From an uncultured Chloroflexota bacterium (GTDB lineage Bacteria > Chloroflexota > Anaerolineae > Aggregatilineales > Phototrophicaceae), in the NCBI GenBank assembly GCA_903904765.1, contig CAIVEA010000597.1, positions 1-11,397 on the forward strand: DNA of 11,397 nucleotides, read 5' to 3'. The notes under the pieces were generated by a model that worked only from the letters and a program-made list of their open reading frames with translations, ran no database searches and was not told where the DNA came from. How positions within the stretch are numbered: position 1 is the first letter of the stretch; each line of letters begins with the position of its first letter. The position numbers and the translations under genes are program-made. This document shows positions 1 through 6,653 of the stretch, piece by piece.

Positions 1-64
1 CGCCCAGCGAGACGAGCAGAATGCCCATCATCAGCAAACCAACGAGTAGTAACCGCTTAACCAT
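1..64 (-). CDS. N-terminus of a secreted or membrane protein (partial)
   Basis: Only the first 21 codons are present; the gene continues beyond the left edge. They begin Met-Val-Lys-Arg and run into an unbroken hydrophobic stretch rich in Leu, Val, Met, Gly and Ile. This is the pattern of a Sec signal peptide or a first membrane helix: a positive n-region, then an h-region. A consensus AAGGAG ribosome binding site lies six bases upstream of the ATG, so the start is well supported. No cleavage site or mature sequence is visible, so nothing can be said about function. It is transcribed away from coaX, and the AT-rich gap between the two holds its likely promoter. Confidence 0.7.
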   Translation of the reverse strand, partial: MVKRLLLVGLLMMGILLVSLG

Positions 65-70
65 GTAGAA

Positions 71-76
71 CTCCTT
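71..76 (-). promoter_or_regulatory. Ribosome binding site of the partial left-edge gene
   Basis: AAGGAG on the minus strand, six bases from the ATG at 64-62. It fixes the start of the truncated gene. Confidence 0.75.
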
Positions 77-107
77 ATGTAAATCTATTGATGCAATTTA
101 GTCTCAA

Positions 108-124
108 CGGAGAGCAAATCTCCG
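108..124 (-). other. Small stem-loop in the leader of the left-edge gene
   Basis: CGGAGA and TCTCCG form a perfect 6-bp stem around a 5-nt loop. It lies about 44 bases upstream of the left-edge start codon, inside the probable leader transcript. No U-run follows on either strand, so it does not look like an intrinsic terminator. Its role is unknown. Confidence 0.4.
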
Positions 125-179
125 ACTAGACCCATTCCCATTGACAGTCTCAAAAACTTTATATTCACTGTCGTGCAAA

Positions 180-208
180 ATAATACATAACTTTTGCAAA
201 GTACGCAA
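180..208 (-). promoter_or_regulatory. Candidate promoter for the left-edge gene
   Basis: Read on the minus strand, TTGCGT (203-208, 3/6 to consensus), a 17-bp spacer and TATTAT (180-185, 5/6) form a sigma70-type promoter. The predicted start near 173 gives a leader of about 109 nt. The region is AT-rich and noncoding. An inverted repeat, TGCAAAA (174-180) and TTTTGCA (192-198), surrounds the -10 element. The -35 is poor, so support is modest. Confidence 0.35.
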
Positions 209-312
209 GCAAGTTTAATTTCTTTTGCAGCGCAGGTACTTAAAAACCGCAACAACACTCCAATATCCTAACACCCACAATAGAGGTTGACGGGGAAATG
301 CGAATTGATCTC

Positions 313-341
313 ATACCATCCGGCACGTTCAGGGTTACAAT
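313..341 (+). promoter_or_regulatory. Candidate coaX promoter with a dyad over the -10
   Basis: TACAAT (336-341, 5/6 to the -10 consensus) has ATACCA (313-318, 3/6) 17 bp upstream. Transcription would start near 348, leaving a leader of about 37 nt before coaX. A perfect 7-bp inverted repeat, CACGTTC (324-330) and GAACGTG (345-351), is centred on the -10, with half-sites 21 bp apart. The -10 is good and the -35 weak. Confidence 0.35.
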
Positions 342-351
342 GGGGAACGTG
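324..351. promoter_or_regulatory. Inverted repeat, possible operator upstream of coaX
   Basis: CACGTTC and GAACGTG are exact inverse complements separated by 14 bp. Centre-to-centre spacing is 21 bp, two helical turns, which suits a dimeric regulator binding one face of DNA. The candidate coaX -10 lies in the middle. A chance palindrome cannot be excluded from one copy. Confidence 0.35.
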
Positions 352-370
352 TGTCTCCTATACACCGCAT

Positions 371-377
371 AAGGTGG
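371..377 (+). promoter_or_regulatory. Ribosome binding site of coaX
   Basis: AAGGTGG, seven bases before the ATG at 385, supports that start. Confidence 0.7.
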
Positions 378-384
378 TTGAATA

Positions 385-1173
385 ATGCTGCTGGCGATTG
401 ATATTGGCAACACCAACATCCATTTCGGGCTGTGGCGCAACGACTCGTGGCAGTTCGCATGGCGGGCGCGTACCGTGCCGGACAAGATGCCGGACGAATA
501 TGGTGGCTTGCTGCGGACGTTCTTGAACAGCGCCGATCTGGGGTTCAAGGTCATCACGGGCGTGGTGATTAGCAGTGTCGTGCCGCCCCTCACCTCGACC
601 TTCGTGGAACTGGTGCAAAAGTACATCGGCTTCGAGCCGCTGGTTGTCACCAGCCGCACCAAGACGGGCGTGCGCCTCGCCATTGACCAACCGGAACAGG
701 CAGGCGCAGATCGAATCGTGAACGCGGCGGCGGTGGTCAAGCTCTACGGCGGGCCGGCCATCGTGATTGACTTTGGCACAGCCACTACGTTCGATGTGGT
801 CTCGCGGGATGGCGCGTACTGCGGCGGCGCAATCTCCCCCGGAATCGGCGTGGCGCATGATGCCATCGTCAGCCGCACCGCCCGCCTGCACAAAGTTGAC
901 CTCGTGCCGCCCCCCAACCCCATCGGCGGGAACACCATCCACGCCATGCAGTCTGGCATCTTCTGGGGCTATGTCGGCCTCGTGGAAGGGCTGGTGAGCC
1001 GCATCAAAGCCGAGATGAAGGACGAGAGTGTGAAGGTGATTGCCACAGGTGGCCTCGCGCCCCTGTTCAACCGCCACACCACGGTAATTGACCGCATCGC
1101 CCCCGAACTGACGCTGGACGGGCTGCGGATTATCTACGAAATGAATCAACCCTCAGCAAGTGAACCGGGGTGA
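385..1173 (+). CDS. coaX: Type III pantothenate kinase
   Basis: ATP-dependent phosphorylation of pantothenate to 4'-phosphopantothenate, the first step of CoA synthesis, in the cytosol. The 262-residue product matches the usual length of 250-270. It has the ASKHA-fold signatures of CoaX: the N-terminal phosphate-binding motif DIGNTN (6-11), GADRIVNA (107-114) with the catalytic Asp109, DFGTATT (129-135) with the cation-binding Asp129, GGAISPGI (147-154) and the C-terminal ATGGLA (220-225). These separate it from the unrelated type I and type II kinases. Type III enzymes are known to be insensitive to CoA feedback and to need a monovalent cation. The ATG has a good ribosome binding site. An aldolase gene follows after 30 bp on the same strand, so the two are probably cotranscribed, although no metabolic link is obvious. 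birA, a frequent neighbour of coaX in other bacteria, is not here. Confidence 0.95.
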   Translation: MLLAIDIGNTNIHFGLWRNDSWQFAWRARTVPDKMPDEYGGLLRTFLNSADLGFKVITGVVISSVVPPLTSTFVELVQKYIGFEPLVVTSRTKTGVRLAIDQPEQAGADRIVNAAAVVKLYGGPAIVIDFGTATTFDVVSRDGAYCGGAISPGIGVAHDAIVSRTARLHKVDLVPPPNPIGGNTIHAMQSGIFWGYVGLVEGLVSRIKAEMKDESVKVIATGGLAPLFNRHTTVIDRIAPELTLDGLRIIYEMNQPSASEPG

Positions 1174-1188
1174 GTGTTCCCCCGCGAC

Positions 1189-1195
1189 AAAGGAG
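1189..1195 (+). promoter_or_regulatory. Ribosome binding site that sets the aldolase start
   Basis: AAAGGAG, eight bases before the ATG at 1204. It favours this ATG over the in-frame GTG at 1174, which directly abuts the coaX stop codon and has no comparable site. Confidence 0.75.
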
Positions 1196-1203
1196 CGAAG
1201 ATC

Positions 1204-1881
1204 ATGGCTCGTTTTGACCGTTTGACGGTTTATCAGACGTTGATGGCCGATGGCATGCTGCCGCTGCTGTACCATCCCGACGCGGCGCTGGTGCGTCAAG
1301 TGGCCACCGCGCTGTCGGCGGGCGGTTCGCATGTGCTGGAGTTCACCAATCGCGGCGATTTCGCCATCGAGGTATTCTCCGAAGTGGCAAAGTCCGCCAG
1401 CGCCGAATTCCCCGATCTGGTGCTGGGTGCTGGCACAATTGACGACGCGGCAACGGCGGCGCTGTACATCGCGCACGGGGCAAACTTCATCGTGGGGCCG
1501 AACTTCAATGCGGAGATTGCGCGGCTGTGTAACCGCCGCAAGATCGCCTACATCCCCGGCGTGGGCAGCGTGACCGAGATCGCCAATGCCGAGGAATATG
1601 GCGCGGAGATCGTGAAAATGTTCCCGGCGGAAACGCTCGGCGGCCCGGATTTTGTGAAAGCGGTACTCGGCCCGCGTCCGTGGACGCGCATCATGCCGAC
1701 GGGCGGTGTTAGCCCGGACGAGGCCAACCTGCGGGCGTGGTTCGGCGCGGGTGTGGTGGCGGTGGGCATGGGCAGCAAACTGATTCAGGCGCAGTATCTC
1801 AAGTCCGGCGATTTTGCGCCGCTGACCGAAAATACCCGTGCAACCTTGGCGCTCATCCAGTCCATCCGCACCAAGAAGTGA
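1204..1881 (+). CDS. KDPG/KHG aldolase family protein (2-keto-3-deoxy-sugar-acid aldolase)
   Basis: Class I (Schiff-base) aldolase of the Eda family. Members cleave 2-keto-3-deoxy-6-phosphogluconate to pyruvate and glyceraldehyde 3-phosphate, or 4-hydroxy-2-oxoglutarate to pyruvate and glyoxylate. The 225-residue TIM barrel shows the family landmarks: VLEFTNRGD (44-52) with the catalytic Glu46, GAGT (75-78), the phosphate/substrate loop around Pro99-Asn100, VKMFPAE (137-143) with the Schiff-base Lys138, TGGV (166-169) and VGMGSKL (187-193). The TNRGD variant and the slightly long sequence fit a subgroup known mainly from Bacteroidetes and Chloroflexi, where the true substrate may differ from KDPG. 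No edd, kdgK or sugar-acid dehydratase lies nearby, so the pathway is not shown by context. It follows coaX by 30 bp. No hairpin terminator follows, so readthrough into the next gene is possible. Confidence 0.88.
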   Translation: MARFDRLTVYQTLMADGMLPLLYHPDAALVRQVATALSAGGSHVLEFTNRGDFAIEVFSEVAKSASAEFPDLVLGAGTIDDAATAALYIAHGANFIVGPNFNAEIARLCNRRKIAYIPGVGSVTEIANAEEYGAEIVKMFPAETLGGPDFVKAVLGPRPWTRIMPTGGVSPDEANLRAWFGAGVVAVGMGSKLIQAQYLKSGDFAPLTENTRATLALIQSIRTKK

Positions 1882-1900
1882 TGTGGAATCGCAAGCCTTA

Positions 1901-1930
1901 ATCACATTTCCCGTAATGTCGGGTTATAAT
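1901..1930 (+). promoter_or_regulatory. Promoter of the zinc-ribbon membrane protein gene
   Basis: A perfect TATAAT (1925-1930) has ATCACA (1901-1906, 4/6) 18 bp upstream. Transcription would start near 1937, giving a leader of about 36 nt. The -10 lies inside the left arm of a 26-bp imperfect palindrome (1923-1948). Confidence 0.55.
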
Positions 1931-1948
1931 CTCTGGTGAGATTGTTAC
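1923..1948. promoter_or_regulatory. Palindrome over the -10 and start point, possible operator
   Basis: Two 11-base arms, 1923-1933 and 1938-1948, match as inverse complements at 9 of 11 positions around a TGGT centre. The inner six pairs, AATCTC and GAGATT, are perfect. The palindrome covers the TATAAT box and the predicted start site, so a bound repressor would block the promoter. Because transcription should start inside it, it is better explained as a DNA site than as an RNA hairpin. Confidence 0.4.
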
Positions 1949-1972
1949 TCTCGTTACCGAAGGATTGAAGAT

Positions 1973-3022
1973 ATGGCACAGATGGGAAGTCCGCGTTCAT
2001 CGGGCGGTAAAACCTACGAAATGCTGTGGGATTGCAAGTTCTGCGGCACGAAGAAATTGCTGGGCAAAACGCACCGCTTCTGCCCGAATTGCGGCGCACA
2101 GCAGGATGCCGCCGCCCGTTATTTCCCCGCCGACTCGGAAAAAGTGGCGGTTGAAGATCATGTGTATGTGGGCGCAGATCGCATCTGCAAAGCCTGCAAC
2201 ACGCTCACCTCTGCCAAAGCCGAGTTTTGCGGCAACTGCGGTTCGCCAATGGCGGAAACCAAAGAAGTGCAGGCCGGACGCGAACGACTGGAAAGTGCAG
2301 GTGGTTTTGCCACCGAGGATTTGAAGCAGATGCAAGCCGCCGCTGCTGCGGCTACTGCCAAACCCGTCGCCCAGAAAAAGGGCGGCCTCCCGTGGGGCAA
2401 AATCCTGCTGATCGGCATCCCGCTGCTGGTGATCGTCGCCATCTTCATCCTCACGCGCACCACCACTGCCACCGCTGTGGTAACGGGCTTCCGCTGGGAG
2501 CGCAGCATCGAAGTGGAGCAGTATACCGCCATCCCCGGCAGTAGCAGTTGCCCCGCACCGGCCAATGCCTACAACATCACTCGCCGTTATGAGCAGGTGG
2601 GCAGCGAACAAGTTCCTGATGGCGAAACCTGCACGACGGTGCAGAAAGATCAGGGTGACGGTACATTCCGCGAAGAACAACGCTGCGAAACCAAATACCG
2701 CAGTGAGCCGGTGTACGGCTATGTGTGCTACTACACCACCGATCAATGGGTGCATGAGCGTTCGCTCAAGACGGCAGGCACACGCGATCAAGAAGTAGTC
2801 TGGTCAACCGATGCCCTGAAAACGGGCAGTTGTCTGGGCTGCGAACGCGAGAGTGGCCGCAGCGAGCAGTATCTGGTGGCCTTCAAAGCGGGCGAAAAGG
2901 CGTTTGAATGCCCGTTCGCCTTCGAGGACTGGAAGGCGATGCCACTGGAGAAGGGCTTCACGCTAGAAATCGGTCAGTTCACAGGAGCAGTGAACTGCGA
3001 CACGCTCAAGCCAGTGGGCTAA
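1973..3022 (+). CDS. Double zinc-ribbon, single-pass membrane protein of unknown function
   Basis: The 349-residue protein has a clear layout. Zinc ribbon 1 carries Cys21, Cys24, Cys37 and Cys40; zinc ribbon 2 carries Cys72, Cys75, Cys86 and Cys89. A Glu/Ala-rich linker follows (about 96-131), then a Lys-rich stop, one membrane helix (about 144-160) and a 189-residue C-terminal domain. The positive charge before the helix places the ribbons in the cytosol and the C-terminal domain outside. That outer domain has eight cysteines (193, 220, 238, 252, 287, 290, 313, 342), an even number suited to disulfides, and a GFRWERSIEVEQY segment (172-184). I recall similar hypothetical proteins in several bacterial phyla, but none with a known function. 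Start: ATG with AAGGA eight bases upstream. It has its own promoter and an excellent terminator, so it is probably a single-gene unit, possibly with readthrough from the aldolase gene. A sensing or envelope role is conceivable but unsupported. Confidence 0.85.
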   Translation: MAQMGSPRSSGGKTYEMLWDCKFCGTKKLLGKTHRFCPNCGAQQDAAARYFPADSEKVAVEDHVYVGADRICKACNTLTSAKAEFCGNCGSPMAETKEVQAGRERLESAGGFATEDLKQMQAAAAAATAKPVAQKKGGLPWGKILLIGIPLLVIVAIFILTRTTTATAVVTGFRWERSIEVEQYTAIPGSSSCPAPANAYNITRRYEQVGSEQVPDGETCTTVQKDQGDGTFREEQRCETKYRSEPVYGYVCYYTTDQWVHERSLKTAGTRDQEVVWSTDALKTGSCLGCERESGRSEQYLVAFKAGEKAFECPFAFEDWKAMPLEKGFTLEIGQFTGAVNCDTLKPVG

Positions 3023-3049
3023 GGGCTGTCTGATAGATTGTGAGTGCCG

Positions 3050-3084
3050 GGGGGAGAGGCGACACGCCATCTCCCCCTTTTTTT
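3050..3084 (+). terminator. Intrinsic terminator of the zinc-ribbon protein gene
   Basis: GGGGGAGA (3050-3057) pairs perfectly with TCTCCCCC (3070-3077). Past a bulged A, three more pairs (GGC/GCC-type) close a 5-nt loop. Seven Ts follow (3078-3084). This is a textbook Rho-independent terminator in the plus direction, 27 bp after the stop codon. In the opposite direction the hairpin has no U-run, so it is not a canonical terminator for the convergent amylase gene, whose TAA stop codon overlaps the T tract. Confidence 0.9.
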
Positions 3085-4951
3085 ACGGCTGCGCTTCCAG
3101 AATCAGTGCCGCGCCCACCGCCAGCGCGGGCAGCACCACCGCCCCACCCTGCACCTCGAAGGTTTGCCCGCTGAACACCTCTCGCAGCCGCGCACCGTCC
3201 GCCAGCCCCGCATGAGCCACCCCCAGCGGCGCGGCGGGACGCTCCTCCGGCCCGCGCCAGCCAATGACCAGCAAGCGTTGTTCCGCCGCCTCGCGCTGAT
3301 AGGCCAGCAGGCCACCCTCCGCCGCGACCATCTGGAAGCCACCCTGCCGCAAAGCGAGCGATTCCCGCCGCAGCCGGATCAGCCGCTTGTGATGCTCATA
3401 CCGATCATGAGCCCATGTGGCCTCATCCCAGCGCATACAGCGGCGGTTATCCGGGTCGCGTGCGCCTTCCCTGCCGATTTCGTCCCCGTAGTAAATGCAC
3501 GGCACGCCGGGGAAGGTCATCAGCAGCGCCGTCGCCAGTTTGAGCAGTGGTTTGCGCCCGCCGATCAGCGTGAGGATGCGCGGGGTGTCGTGGCTGCACA
3601 ACTGGTTGAACTGTTGCTGCGTGATGGCGTAGGGGACGGCTGCCCGGAAGCGCGTCCATTGTTCGGCAACGGCCTCGGCGGGCAGCGGTTGCGGATGATC
3701 CAGCGGGTGCAGCATGGGCGCATACGGGTCACGCAGCCAGCGCCACAGGGGGATGCTGAAGCCCTGATAGTTCATCACCGCATCCAGTTCGTCGCCCTGC
3801 AAATGCGGCGTGCCGTCGAAGAAATTCTCACCGAACAGATAGGCTTGCGGCTGATCGTCTTTGACGGCGCGGCGCATCTCGCGCCACACTTCATGCGCCA
3901 TCTGCACCACGCCCTGCCGCGCCGTCATGTTCGCCACATCCAATCGCCAGCCGTCAATCCGGTACGGCGGGCGCAACCAGTAGCGCATAACCGAGTCCGG
4001 CGCACGGTACATGGCATCGCGCAGGCGCTGGCTGGCGTAGTTCAACTTAACCAGCGAACGGTGTCCTAACCAGCACTCGTAGCCGTCGGGATGGTTGTGG
4101 AAGGTGAAATACTCGGCGGTGGGCGCGGCGGGGTCGGCCTGTGCCGCCAGAAACCAGCGGTTGTGGTGTCCACAATGATTGGGGGTCACATCCAGTATCA
4201 GGCGCATCCCCTCCCCGTCCAACGCGGCGCGTAAAGCCGCCAGCCCTTCGTCGCCGCCCACATGCGGGTCAACCTGTAGATAATCTACGATGTCGTAGCG
4301 GTGGTTGGTGTGCGCGGTGAAAATCGGGTTCAGGAAGATACCCGTCACGCCCAGATCGGTCAGATAGTCCAGTTTGTGCGCGATTCCCTGCAAATCGCCG
4401 CCGTAAAAGTCCAGATTGCCGGCCTCTTTCCACGGCAACGGCGGCTGCCCCCATGCGCGGCGCTGCGTGCGGAAGCCGGAACGCTCCCACGCGCCCTCCG
4501 GCACATCGTTGGTCGGGTCGCCATTGTAGAAGCGATCCGGGAAAATCTGGTAAAAGACGGCATCCTCCAACCAGTCGGGCGCTTCAAAATCCGCGATCAG
4601 CTTGAAGTCGCCGCTGTCGGGGCTGTCGGCGCGGCTGACACCCTGTGCGTTCAGCCACCAGCCTTCTCCGGCAGTGAGGATAAAAAAGCGGTAGGTCAGC
4701 ATGGGCATGGTCACGGGCAAATCCGCCACCCACCACGCACAGGCCGCGTCGCGCCGTTCTTCGCGCATCGGCTCCATGTGCTGTTCGCCATCCGGCGCGA
4801 AACGCAGCACCACGCGCACGATGGGCGCATCGGCTGGCACACGCAGCCGGATTTGCACCGTATCGCCCAACGCGGGTAGTGGTTTGGAGACGTACAGCGC
4901 CGAACCATCGTGGTGTAGGCCATCTGTCCATTGGGGGAGATGAGCGTTCAT
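3083..4951 (-). CDS. Neopullulanase / cyclomaltodextrinase-like alpha-amylase (CBM34-GH13)
   Basis: Hydrolyses alpha-1,4 (and probably some alpha-1,6) bonds in maltodextrins, cyclodextrins or pullulan. The 622-residue protein has an N-terminal CBM34-like beta-sandwich (about 8-120), then the catalytic barrel beginning WLEDAVFYQIFPDRF (127-141), and a C-terminal beta domain (about 535-622). GH13 motifs are intact: region I DVTPNH (254-259), region II GWRLDVANM (334-342) with nucleophile Asp338, region III LFGENFFD (372-379) with acid/base Glu375, and region IV SHD (453-455) with Asp455. LVKLN (300-304) resembles the MPKLN fifth region of neopullulanases. No signal peptide is seen, so it is probably cytosolic and acts on imported or stored glucan. 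The start at 4951 has GAGGA six bases upstream and leaves 86 bp after malQ. MalZ-type maltodextrin glucosidase is the main alternative. Confidence 0.92.
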   Translation of the reverse strand: MNAHLPQWTDGLHHDGSALYVSKPLPALGDTVQIRLRVPADAPIVRVVLRFAPDGEQHMEPMREERRDAACAWWVADLPVTMPMLTYRFFILTAGEGWWLNAQGVSRADSPDSGDFKLIADFEAPDWLEDAVFYQIFPDRFYNGDPTNDVPEGAWERSGFRTQRRAWGQPPLPWKEAGNLDFYGGDLQGIAHKLDYLTDLGVTGIFLNPIFTAHTNHRYDIVDYLQVDPHVGGDEGLAALRAALDGEGMRLILDVTPNHCGHHNRWFLAAQADPAAPTAEYFTFHNHPDGYECWLGHRSLVKLNYASQRLRDAMYRAPDSVMRYWLRPPYRIDGWRLDVANMTARQGVVQMAHEVWREMRRAVKDDQPQAYLFGENFFDGTPHLQGDELDAVMNYQGFSIPLWRWLRDPYAPMLHPLDHPQPLPAEAVAEQWTRFRAAVPYAITQQQFNQLCSHDTPRILTLIGGRKPLLKLATALLMTFPGVPCIYYGDEIGREGARDPDNRRCMRWDEATWAHDRYEHHKRLIRLRRESLALRQGGFQMVAAEGGLLAYQREAAEQRLLVIGWRGPEERPAAPLGVAHAGLADGARLREVFSGQTFEVQGGAVVLPALAVGAALILEAQP

Positions 4952-4957
4952 CGGTTG

Positions 4958-4962
4958 TCCTC
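4958..4962 (-). promoter_or_regulatory. Ribosome binding site that sets the amylase start
   Basis: GAGGA, six bases from the ATG at 4951-4949. It rules out the 57-codon upstream in-frame extension that would run into the end of malQ in another frame. Confidence 0.7.
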
Positions 4963-5037
4963 GTGGGAATGATCGCCGCACTTCTCGCAGGTGGGGGAAG
5001 CGCGGCGCGGTGTTCGTGGTTTGCGAGAGGGACGGCG

Positions 5038-6570
5038 CTATTCGGCGGCTTCGGCCTTCGGCCAGCGTCCGTACAGCTTGGTCAGATAGGCCAACCGTTC
5101 GCGGGCGGGGTTGTTCAGCCATTCGGCAGTGAAGCGCCAGCCCCAGTTGCCGGATTCGCGCCCCGGCGTGTTCATGCGGGTGTCCGCGCCGAAACCGAGA
5201 ACATCCTGCATCGGCACCACGAAGGTGTGCGCGACGGAGGCCATGCCCATGCGCGTCAAATCCCAGTGGATTTCCTGCACATCATGCCCCATGTACTGCG
5301 GCAGATAGCTGCGGATGTCATCGGTGGCTTCGCCACTCATCCACCAGCCGAGGGTGGTATTGTTGTCGTGCGTGCCGGTATAAACCACGCAGTTCGGGGT
5401 GTAGTTGTGCGGCAGGAAGCTGTTTTCTCCCCCTGCGCCCCCGAACGCAAATTGCAGGATTTTCATCCCCGGCAGCCCCAGCCCATCGCGCAGGGCGATC
5501 ACGCCTTCGGTGATTAAGCCCAAATCCTCAGCAATGATCGGCAGTTCACCCAGTTTTTCGACCACCACATTGAAGAAATCAAAGCCCGGCCCCGGAACCC
5601 ACTGGCCTTTTTCGGCGGTCTTTTCGGTGGCCGGCACTTCCCAGTAGGCTTCAAAGCCCCGGAAGTGGTCTACGCGCACGATGTCCACGAGGGCGAGGGT
5701 GGCCTTGATACGGTTCAGCCACCAGTTGTAACCGTCCTGCTTCATGTGTTCCCAGCGGTACAGCGGGTTGCCCCAACGCTGTCCGGTGGGGCTGAAGTAG
5801 TCCGGCGGCACACCGGCGATGACTGTCGGGTTGCCCGCGCCATCGAGGAAGTAGCCGTCGCGGTTCGCCCACACATCGGCGCTGTCGTGCGCCACGAAGA
5901 TCGGAATATCGCCCACCAACCGGATGCCCTTGCTGCCCGCATAGGCTTTCAGTTCCAGCCACTGGGTATAGAACAACCACTGCTTGAATTTCTGCTCGGC
6001 GACCGCATCGGCGTAGGTTTTACGTGCCTCTGCCAGCGCCGCCGCCTCGCGCAGCGCCAAGCCCTTCGGCCATTCTACCCATGCCTTGCCCCCGTTGGCA
6101 GATTTGAGCGCCGCGAACAGGGCGAAATCGTCCAGCCAGTAGATTTGTCCGGCGCACCACTCGTTAAAAGCAGCTTTCTGCGCCGCCGTCGCGCTGGCGG
6201 CAAAACGGGCATAGGCTTTCGCCAGCATGGTGTTGTGGTAGGTGATGACGTTCCCGAAATCCACCAGATGCACGGGAAAATTCGGCACAGCGGCCAGTTC
6301 GCCAGCCGTCAGCCAGCCGTCCTGTGCCAGCCGATCAAAGCTGATGAGCAGCGGATTGCCCGCGAAGGTCGAGAGCGATTGATAAGGCGAGTCGCCGTAG
6401 CTGGTCGGCCCTAGGGGGAGCACCTGCCAGATGGTTTGTCCGGCCTCGTGCAGCCAATCCACGAAATGGTATGCCCATTCGCCCAGATCGCCCACACCGT
6501 AGCGTCCGGGGAGCGAAGTGGGGTGCAACAGCACACCGCTGGAACGGGGAAAAATCGAAGCGTTGGTCAT
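5038..6570 (-). CDS. malQ: 4-alpha-glucanotransferase (amylomaltase, GH77)
   Basis: Cytosolic disproportionating enzyme that transfers alpha-1,4-glucan segments between maltodextrins, releasing glucose and longer chains. The 510-residue length is that of a compact bacterial amylomaltase of the Thermus type, without the long N-terminal domain of E. coli MalQ. GH77 landmarks: GVLLHPTSLPG (12-22) at the N-terminus, the loop GVPPDYFS (254-261) characteristic of GH77, VRVDHFRG (298-305) with nucleophile Asp301, IAEDLG (346-351) with acid/base Glu348, and YTGTHDNNTT (397-406) with Asp402. I chose the ATG at 6570 because a GGA lies seven bases upstream in a context that recurs before the amylase start. 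An in-frame ATG at 6582 would add four residues but has no upstream site. The amylase gene follows after 86 bp, giving a maltodextrin/glycogen breakdown pair. The S51 peptidase gene lies 83 bp upstream. Confidence 0.95.
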   Translation of the reverse strand: MTNASIFPRSSGVLLHPTSLPGRYGVGDLGEWAYHFVDWLHEAGQTIWQVLPLGPTSYGDSPYQSLSTFAGNPLLISFDRLAQDGWLTAGELAAVPNFPVHLVDFGNVITYHNTMLAKAYARFAASATAAQKAAFNEWCAGQIYWLDDFALFAALKSANGGKAWVEWPKGLALREAAALAEARKTYADAVAEQKFKQWLFYTQWLELKAYAGSKGIRLVGDIPIFVAHDSADVWANRDGYFLDGAGNPTVIAGVPPDYFSPTGQRWGNPLYRWEHMKQDGYNWWLNRIKATLALVDIVRVDHFRGFEAYWEVPATEKTAEKGQWVPGPGFDFFNVVVEKLGELPIIAEDLGLITEGVIALRDGLGLPGMKILQFAFGGAGGENSFLPHNYTPNCVVYTGTHDNNTTLGWWMSGEATDDIRSYLPQYMGHDVQEIHWDLTRMGMASVAHTFVVPMQDVLGFGADTRMNTPGRESGNWGWRFTAEWLNNPARERLAYLTKLYGRWPKAEAAE

Positions 6571-6653
6571 CGGGTTGTCCATCCTATGATAGAACGGTTG
6601 GCGTATCCGTAAAACTACTGACTATTTTATCAAACGCAGCGCCGATTGTTGCG

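Larger units (their letters stand above)
65..384. other. 320-bp divergent intergenic region
   Basis: Gene-free spacer between the left-edge gene and coaX. Bases 65-240 are clearly AT-rich against the surrounding genes. It holds a candidate promoter in each direction, a 6-bp stem-loop, and two inverted repeats (174-198 and 324-351). A perfect TTGACA at 141-146 has no -10 at workable spacing. I see no small gene or known riboswitch in it. Confidence 0.6.

Noticed and set aside
141..146. Perfect TTGACA as a plus-strand -35
   Set aside because: The only good -10 match downstream (TATATT, 160-165) is at a 13-bp spacer, too short to work.
358..1149. 263-codon open frame antisense to coaX
   Set aside because: It mirrors a certain gene in GC-rich DNA and has no recognisable motifs; His/Arg/Ala-rich composition is typical of a shadow frame.
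1174..1203. GTG start for the aldolase directly after the coaX stop
   Set aside because: The ATG at 1204 has a strong ribosome binding site and gives the family-typical N-terminus.
3044..4069. 341-codon plus-strand frame antisense to the amylase
   Set aside because: The GH13 motifs are on the minus strand; this frame is a low-complexity reverse reading that also runs through the terminator.
4952..5122. 57-codon upstream extension of the amylase
   Set aside because: It overlaps the end of malQ in another frame, reads as Arg/Pro-rich noise, and bypasses a good ribosome binding site at 4958-4962.
5665..6414. 249-codon plus-strand frame antisense to malQ
   Set aside because: Same reason: complete overlap with an intact GH77 gene and no family features.
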